Translations under genes and position numbers: made by a program
Shown here: positions 7,460 through 12,210 of the stretch, piece after piece
How positions within the stretch are numbered: the first letter of the stretch is position 1
Layout: every line of letters starts with the position of its first letter
Notes under the pieces: generated by a model
Database searches by the model: none
Told to the model about the DNA's origin: nothing
Seen by the model: only the letters and a program-made list of their open reading frames with translations
Origin: JAWXBG01 sp044375415
Lineage (GTDB): Bacteria > Bacteroidota > Bacteroidia > Flavobacteriales_D > Sanyastnellaceae
Direction: 5' to 3'
Length of the DNA: 12,210 nucleotides
Assembly (NCBI GenBank): GCA_044375415.1
Contig: JBILMS010000078.1
Coordinates: 1 to 12,210, forward strand

Positions 7460-8725
7460 CTATTGTGAACACCTATTCTCGACGAGAAGATTGGCAATCT
7501 GTTGACGAATTATCAACCACTGCGAATTTGATGACTCAAGTGCAAGGACTCGTGCAAATGCCCTAGCCGAAAGATAAACACGGACCTTTCGCCCTAAAGA
7601 AGGCCATGTTTTGAGGTAAAAAAAAGTGAGAAACGGAAGAATCGGCAATAACCACATGGAAATATCGTAGAAAATTAATAATGGCATCACCATCAAAAAA
7701 GCGGAGGTCCAGATCGCGGGTGCAACTAAAATTTTAATGCTCGAGGTGAAATATACATCCTTAATTAAAGCCTTGACGATTTTACCTACGAGCCATTTAA
7801 AGGGCATGGCGATGAAATGAAGCGGTAGAAACAATGCGTACAAAATATAAATCCCAAGTCTCGACTTGCCATTTTTCATCTCTTCCAGAGTGCCTCTAAG
7901 GTATTGAAATTCATGCCCTTTCTGAAAATGTATCCACTGATCGGCCACATTTTTCCATTTACTTTCATCCGTCACTTTTACAGGAGAAAAAAGTGTATGA
8001 TGAAGACTGCTAAAAGCCGAATCTTGGCTTCGGACTATGCCGCTTCTCTCATCTTCCAAATCTGCTAAAATGTCTTCTAAAACAGCGAATGATTCCGACA
8101 TCTCAGGCGAATTCATTTCAATCATTTCTCTCGAAAGTACTTCCCGAGATAACGTGACGAACTCTTGCAAAGCCACATTTTCAGTCGGGTTTCTTCCTCT
8201 GAAATGACTGATGTCAATCGGCTTTCCAATGCTTACCGCTAAATCATACCCGGAATAAAATGAGTTTTCATAATCCACACCCACCGGAACGAGAAAAATT
8301 TTCTTGTCCGGAATTTCATTCAGTGCCGACAACGCTATTCTGGCCAGACCCTTTTTTAACGATTTAAGATATTTACCTCCATGATGTGTGCCCTCGGGAA
8401 AAAGCCCGACAACCGCGCCTAATCTGAGTCTTCGCGTACATTCCAAAAATGTGGGGTCATTTGCCGTTCTCAAATCAGCGCGGTCGTGAGCTCGGTAAAC
8501 GGGCATCATATTTAGATTGCGAAGCAATGCATTGGCCAATGGATTTCGAAAAACATCAGCTCTTGTTAACCAATGAATTTGTCGTTTTATTAAAACACAC
8601 GACACCACCGGATCCATTAAGGCATTTTGGTGATTGGATATAATAATTACCGCTCCGTCTTCAGGTAGGTTTTCGGTGCCAAAAACTCGAATTTTACGGT
8701 AATACAACGAAAGAAGAAACCTCAC
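7460..8725 (-). CDS. PlsC-type glycerolipid acyltransferase
   Basis: The 421-aa protein transfers acyl chains to glycerol-3-phosphate-type acceptors (family knowledge). The acyltransferase motifs are in order: NHQNALMDP (31-39; catalytic H32 and D38), MMPVYR (73-78), LFPEGTHHGG (108-117, acceptor-binding) and VPVGVDY (146-152). The region after ~200 is helical and charged, and three hydrophobic segments follow (~291-312, 330-352, 355-372), so the protein is membrane-anchored. It is longer than a minimal PlsC (~240 aa). The annotated start is GTG 8725. The open frame continues upstream with no ATG, but the encoded LYAILKFPVRFLL reads naturally as the start of this family, so the true start may be a few codons earlier at a non-standard codon. 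It lies 51 bases after gmd on the same strand and is probably cotranscribed with it. The exact acceptor is not determined. Confidence 0.88.
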   Translation of the reverse strand: MRFLLSLYYRKIRVFGTENLPEDGAVIIISNHQNALMDPVVSCVLIKRQIHWLTRADVFRNPLANALLRNLNMMPVYRAHDRADLRTANDPTFLECTRRLRLGAVVGLFPEGTHHGGKYLKSLKKGLARIALSALNEIPDKKIFLVPVGVDYENSFYSGYDLAVSIGKPIDISHFRGRNPTENVALQEFVTLSREVLSREMIEMNSPEMSESFAVLEDILADLEDERSGIVRSQDSAFSSLHHTLFSPVKVTDESKWKNVADQWIHFQKGHEFQYLRGTLEEMKNGKSRLGIYILYALFLPLHFIAMPFKWLVGKIVKALIKDVYFTSSIKILVAPAIWTSAFLMVMPLLIFYDISMWLLPILPFLTFFYLKTWPSLGRKVRVYLSARAFARVLALESSNSQWLIIRQQIANLLVENRCSQ

Positions 8726-8776
8726 AGGAAACTTCAGAATGGCATATAATATGGAATCAGTATTCCGCAGATGCTT

Positions 8777-9862
8777 TTACTCTATCGCTTGAAATACATC
8801 ATGACCACCATCGAGCAAATACTTGTTGCGAGTGAATAGAGCAATATCTGACTGAACCATCTCTTCCACCAATTGCTCAAACGGAGTGGTGTGCGACCAA
8901 CCCAATTCGTTTTTAGCCTTGCTTGGGTCGCCAATAAGTAGATCTACTTCCGTTGGTCTGAAATAACGGGGATCTATTTCAACCAAAACCCTTCCCGTTT
9001 GGTCGAGGCCTTTTTCGTCAACTCCATTGCCTTGCCAGGTCAATTCAATTCCCGCCTGACGAAAAGCTAGTTCGCAAAATTTTCGAACAGTGTGTGTTTT
9101 ACCCGTTGCCAAAACAAAATCGTCGGGTTTATCGTGTTGCATCATTAAATACATGCCATACACATAGTCCTTTGCATGTCCCCAATCGCGTTGTGCATCA
9201 AGATTTCCAAGAAATAATTTCTCTTGAAAACCAAGAGATATTTTTGCAACGGCACGTGTTATTTTTCTTGAAACAAAAGTTTCTCCGCGCAAGGGGCTTT
9301 CGTGATTAAACAAAATGCCATTGCACGCATAAATCCCATACGCCTCGCGATAATTTTTTGTAATCCAGTAGGCATAAAGTTTTGCAACTCCATACGGGCT
9401 GCGCGGATAAAATGGCGTGTTTTCGTTTTGAGGTACTTCTTGTACTAATCCATATAACTCGGAAGTAGAAGCCTGATAAAATTTTGTCTTTTCCGTAAGT
9501 CCTAAAATGCGAATTGCTTCGAGCAAACGAAGAGCCCCAATAGCATCGGCATTAGCTGTGTATTCCGGTGTTTCAAAGGAAACCTGCACATGACTTTGTG
9601 CTGCTAGATTGTAAATTTCATCGGGAGAAGTTTCTTGTACCAAACGAATTAGATTGGTAGAATCCGTTAGATCTCCATAATGCAAAAACATCTTTACACC
9701 CTTCTCATGCTGATCTTGATAGAGGTGATCTATTCGCCCTGTATTAAAAAGCGAACTTCTTCTTTTAACACCATGTACTTCGTATCCTTTACTCAGAAGC
9801 AATTCGGCCAAATATGCGCCGTCTTGACCAGTTATTCCCGTAATAAGTGCCTTCTTCTTCAT
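8777..9862 (-). CDS. gmd: GDP-mannose 4,6-dehydratase
   Basis: This cytosolic NADP-dependent enzyme converts GDP-D-mannose to GDP-4-keto-6-deoxy-D-mannose, the precursor of GDP-L-fucose, GDP-D-rhamnose, GDP-perosamine and colitose. The 361-aa length is close to the usual ~370. Visible are the Rossmann motif GITGQDG (9-15), the cofactor-binding GVKRRSS (31-37), the catalytic triad region ASTSELYG (T133, E135) with Y157 and K161 in SPYGVAK, and the family-typical NHESPLRGETFVSRK (186-200) and RDWGHAKDYV. It starts at ATG 9862, 28 bases after the ABC exporter stop, and precedes the acyltransferase. No partner enzyme such as fcl (GDP-fucose synthase), rmd or per is adjacent, so the final sugar cannot be decided here. 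Confidence 0.96.
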   Translation of the reverse strand: MKKKALITGITGQDGAYLAELLLSKGYEVHGVKRRSSLFNTGRIDHLYQDQHEKGVKMFLHYGDLTDSTNLIRLVQETSPDEIYNLAAQSHVQVSFETPEYTANADAIGALRLLEAIRILGLTEKTKFYQASTSELYGLVQEVPQNENTPFYPRSPYGVAKLYAYWITKNYREAYGIYACNGILFNHESPLRGETFVSRKITRAVAKISLGFQEKLFLGNLDAQRDWGHAKDYVYGMYLMMQHDKPDDFVLATGKTHTVRKFCELAFRQAGIELTWQGNGVDEKGLDQTGRVLVEIDPRYFRPTEVDLLIGDPSKAKNELGWSHTTPFEQLVEEMVQSDIALFTRNKYLLDGGHDVFQAIE

Positions 9863-9866
9863 TTGT

Positions 9867-9874
9867 CAAACCTA
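9867..9874 (-). promoter_or_regulatory. Possible -7 promoter element before gmd (TAGGTTTG)
   Basis: The minus strand reads TAGGTTTG, an exact TAnnTTTG match, ending five bases before the gmd ATG. A TTG lies 17 bases further upstream (9892-9894), close to the expected -33 spacing. If it is used, the gmd transcript would be leaderless or nearly so. It may instead be a chance match inside the operon. Confidence 0.28.
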
Positions 9875-9890
9875 GTGGAAAAAAGCGAGA

Positions 9891-11744
9891 TCAAGCAGTT
9901 TTATCCGTATTCTCAGATTCAAACTGGAGCTCGTTTAATCGTTTGTATAAACCATTGGAAGCTATCAATTCGCTGTGAGTACCCTGCTCGCGCACCCTAC
10001 CTCCTTCGAGTACAAGAATTTTATCTGCATTGCGGATCGTTGAAAGCCTATGCGCAATTACAATGGACGTCCGATTTTTCATGAGCATGTCGAGGGCATC
10101 CTGCACCTGGCGTTCGCTTTCCGAATCTAACGAACTGGTTGCTTCATCTAAAATGAGTATGGTAGGATTTCGCAATACAGCTCGGGCAATAGCTATACGC
10201 TGACGTTGACCACCGCTGAGCTGGATACCGCGTTCACCCACTAGTGTCTCGAAACCCTGAGGAAACGACTCTATAAAATCAAGGGCATTCGCCTTCCGAG
10301 CAGCCTCCCGAATGTCTTCAAACGAAGAATTCGGTCGACCGTACGCAATATTGTCTTTTATGCTTCCACCAAATAAAATCACTTCCTGTGGAACAAAAGC
10401 CATTTGGCTTCGAAGATCTGTTAGACGATAGGAGGACGCACTTTTTCCATCAAAAAATAAATCTCCTTCTTGTGGAGAATAAAAGCGCTGAATCAAAGCC
10501 GCAATAGTAGATTTTCCCGACCCGGATGTACCCACCAAAGCCACTTGTTTGCCGGCTTCAACATAAAAGGATACATCCTTCAGCACCTGAATATCGGAAC
10601 GAGAAGGATAATGAAACTCCACATTTTTGAACTCAAGTTCGCCTTTTAGAATCTGAGTGTCATCCCTATGGGTGAGATCAACTTCTTCCGTTTTATAACT
10701 CAGAATTTCCATCACGTTTTCTATCACTCCAATGCTTCGTTGCAATGTTCCCATTTGTGCGGCCAGACCACCGATAGAACCTGCCACCAGACCTGTAAGC
10801 ATGATAAACATTTCGAGTACGCTATCACCCAATTCACCCTTCGATTTTAGGTGCGCACCCACGCCGATCACGAGTCCTAATGCACCAAATAAAAAGATGA
10901 TAATAAACGTGCCGAACATGCCGCGCCACACAGCACTTTTCATCGCAATGTTCCGAATTTGGAGCACACTCTTATCGAAACGAGTGCTTTCAAAACCTTC
11001 ATTGGCAAAACTTTTCACGTTTACAATTCCTGTAAGCGTCTCAGAAACGATAATGTTTGACTCCGCTACTTTGTCTTGCGTTTGTTTGCCAAGTTTGCGT
11101 ATAAATTTCCCGAACCACACCATGATTATGATGATCACGGGAAGTGTCACAAACATAACAACCGTTAGTGTTTTTGAAAATGAAATTAGGTATCCGGTTG
11201 CTACAACGATAATTATAATCTGGCGAATAAACTCCGCCATAGTCATATTCAATGTTTCTTGAATAGTAGTGATATCGCTTGAAATACGACTACTCAGATC
11301 CCCTACCCTGCGCTCATTAAAAAACTGCATGGGCATGCGAATAATCGTGCTGAAAGTATCGTTCCTCAGCGACTTCATGGCATTTTCCGTGACATACGAG
11401 AAAATGTAAATTCTAAAAAATGAGAAGATACCTTGGATGATAAGAAGCACTACTAAGGTTGTAAGAACTTTACCTGCCACATCTCCTCCATGAAGTGATC
11501 GGAAAGTGTCGGCAATCATAGCTGTCATCTTTCCTCCGGGCATTACCGTTGATACGGATGGAGCGATAAGCATACCCAAAAGAGCCGTAATAACAATGAC
11601 GAGCAGTCCGGAAATGATCAGCAATAACATGCCGATGCTGTACAAAAACCAATGGGGTTTGAGGTATGCAAAAACGCCCAGCGCTTTGCTCAATGACTTC
11701 TTATCGACTTTGCGCTTTACCTTACCTTCCTCTGCTTCCACCAT
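9891..11744 (-). CDS. MsbA-type ABC exporter (fused permease-ATPase)
   Basis: The 617-aa half-transporter would work as a homodimer in the inner membrane. After a basic N-terminal tail (KVKRKVDKKS), the membrane domain (~30-335) shows hydrophobic segments near 32-60, 94-117, 170-188, 193-213, 276-296 and 312-330. The ATPase domain (~368-617) is complete: Walker A GTSGSGKST (405-413), Q-loop Q453 in VPQEVILF, signature LSGGQ (509-513), Walker B ILILDE with catalytic E534, D-loop SSLD, and the switch histidine H565 in VIAHRLS. The order of domains and the length match MsbA/lipid and multidrug exporters of the ABCB type. Neighbours in the same unit make a deoxysugar nucleotide and acylate lipids, which favours a lipid or glycolipid substrate over a drug, but motifs cannot separate these. 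It starts at ATG 11744, just downstream of a -7 box. Confidence 0.94.
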   Translation of the reverse strand: MVEAEEGKVKRKVDKKSLSKALGVFAYLKPHWFLYSIGMLLLIISGLLVIVITALLGMLIAPSVSTVMPGGKMTAMIADTFRSLHGGDVAGKVLTTLVVLLIIQGIFSFFRIYIFSYVTENAMKSLRNDTFSTIIRMPMQFFNERRVGDLSSRISSDITTIQETLNMTMAEFIRQIIIIVVATGYLISFSKTLTVVMFVTLPVIIIIMVWFGKFIRKLGKQTQDKVAESNIIVSETLTGIVNVKSFANEGFESTRFDKSVLQIRNIAMKSAVWRGMFGTFIIIFLFGALGLVIGVGAHLKSKGELGDSVLEMFIMLTGLVAGSIGGLAAQMGTLQRSIGVIENVMEILSYKTEEVDLTHRDDTQILKGELEFKNVEFHYPSRSDIQVLKDVSFYVEAGKQVALVGTSGSGKSTIAALIQRFYSPQEGDLFFDGKSASSYRLTDLRSQMAFVPQEVILFGGSIKDNIAYGRPNSSFEDIREAARKANALDFIESFPQGFETLVGERGIQLSGGQRQRIAIARAVLRNPTILILDEATSSLDSESERQVQDALDMLMKNRTSIVIAHRLSTIRNADKILVLEGGRVREQGTHSELIASNGLYKRLNELQFESENTDKTA

Positions 11745-11763
11745 ATAGGGATTGAATAAGGCG

Positions 11764-11771
11764 CAAAAATA
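11764..11771 (-). promoter_or_regulatory. Bacteroidota -7 promoter element (TATTTTTG)
   Basis: The minus strand reads TATTTTTG, an exact TAnnTTTG match, 19 bases upstream of the ABC exporter ATG (11744). Transcription would start near 11757, giving a very short leader. It would head the exporter-gmd-acyltransferase unit. The rest of the 139-base spacer (11745-11883) shows no convincing terminator hairpin for the upstream gene and no clear -33 box. Confidence 0.42.
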
Positions 11772-11883
11772 CTGTAACGAAGCGCCGAGTGAACGGTGAA
11801 AATACCACTACGGATGCACTATTACAAATTGGTGACAAGCGGCTATTACTCGTCGAAAACCGTTAATTCAGGGGTAATGAATA

Positions 11884-12210
11884 CTACTTTAATTTGGCCT
11901 TTCTGATTTTCCTAAAAATCTTGTCTAATTCGTAGGCTTTATCATCTGTATAGGCCAAATCGGGCACAAGACGGCTCTCTTCTTTATCATAATCTACCAC
12001 TACAAAGGGTTCGTTGAGTAGGGAAAAATCGGCCCCTTCGATTGGTTTGAACAAACCCATATCCATTCTAAGGTCGTTTCCTCCTTTCCTCGAAGGCAGT
12101 TCGCGCGTATCTACTTTTACAATTTTATTGACTAGAGACTGACCACCATAGCGGATCTCATATACAAATCCAATCGGAAGATTAAACTCGTATACACCAG
12201 ATTTGTCGGT
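11884..12210 (-). CDS. Conserved Bacteroidota-type protein of unknown function, 3' end
   Basis: This is the last 108 codons of a minus-strand gene that continues past the right edge; the frame is open to base 12210, so the ATG at 12066 is internal. The visible part starts with a beta-sandwich-like segment (SGVYEFNLPIGFVYEIRYGG, then KIVKVDTREL). This resembles the end of a carboxypeptidase-regulatory-like domain as found in many Bacteroidota envelope proteins. It continues with MDMGLFKPIEGADFSLLNEP, a VVVDYD strand and a charged C-terminal helix (AYELDKIFRKIRKAKLK). I recall similar tails in uncharacterised Bacteroidota proteins, but have no name or function for them. It ends with TAG. The N-terminus, and so any signal peptide, is not visible. 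No terminator is evident between it and the ABC exporter, so partial readthrough is possible. Confidence 0.78.
   Translation of the reverse strand, partial: TDKSGVYEFNLPIGFVYEIRYGGQSLVNKIVKVDTRELPSRKGGNDLRMDMGLFKPIEGADFSLLNEPFVVVDYDKEESRLVPDLAYTDDKAYELDKIFRKIRKAKLK

Noticed and set aside
8753..8766. GGAAT-CAGT-ATTCC hairpin between gmd and the acyltransferase
   Set aside because: The stem is only 5 bp with no following T-run on the minus strand; it is too weak to call a terminator and may be chance.
9680..10084. Plus-strand ORF spanning the gmd / ABC exporter junction
   Set aside because: It runs antisense to the gmd N-terminus and the ABC C-terminus, both confidently coding, and its composition is not protein-like.
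10732..11262. 176-codon plus-strand ORF inside the ABC exporter gene
   Set aside because: It is antisense to well-conserved transporter sequence and has no recognisable motif; it is an out-of-frame shadow.

Overview
The window comes from a member of the Bacteroidota, most plausibly a flavobacterial or Cryomorphaceae-like marine lineage. Four things point there. A type IX secretion (T9SS) type A sorting domain ends the first gene. The second gene carries the 'GCTDP..A.NY' repeats common in that phylum. The TolB-like/outer-membrane barrel protein is of a Bacteroidota-typical kind. The minus-strand transcription units are preceded by the Bacteroidota -7 promoter motif TAnnTTTG rather than E. coli-type signals. 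Shine-Dalgarno sequences are absent or weak, as is usual there. Base composition looks moderately AT-rich and even across the window. I saw no tRNA, rRNA, IS element, CRISPR array or phage gene, and no gene-free stretch over 300 bases.

Layout. Bases 1-427 (+) are the 3' end of a T9SS cargo protein, followed by a perfect 10-bp terminator hairpin. Bases 500-1573 (+) encode a secreted cysteine-repeat protein of unknown function that ends in one dockerin-like calcium loop and has no T9SS tail. Converging on it is a large minus-strand gene (1588-4869) for a peptidase-MA-like / beta-propeller / outer-membrane barrel protein. A divergent spacer of about 130 bp separates this from a plus-strand metallo-beta-lactamase-fold hydrolase (5002-5661). 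That gene abuts, stop codon to stop codon, a two-component system on the minus strand: response regulator 6696-7373, then histidine kinase 5662-6696, joined by a TGATG overlap. Upstream on the minus strand lies a likely three-gene unit: MsbA-type ABC exporter (9891-11744), GDP-mannose 4,6-dehydratase (8777-9862) and PlsC-type acyltransferase (7460-8725). The right edge holds the 3' end of a conserved Bacteroidota-type protein of unknown function.

How the genes fit together. Most act on the cell envelope: surface cargo, outer-membrane barrel, membrane sensor, lipid-type exporter, deoxysugar nucleotide synthesis and phospholipid or glycolipid acylation. The exporter-dehydratase-acyltransferase group could supply or move a glycolipid or polysaccharide precursor, but co-occurrence is the only evidence. 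I found no clearly new multi-gene system. The parts most worth a second look are the cysteine-repeat secreted protein, the inactivated peptidase-like domain in the barrel protein, the promoter motif series, and the unusual start of the acyltransferase.
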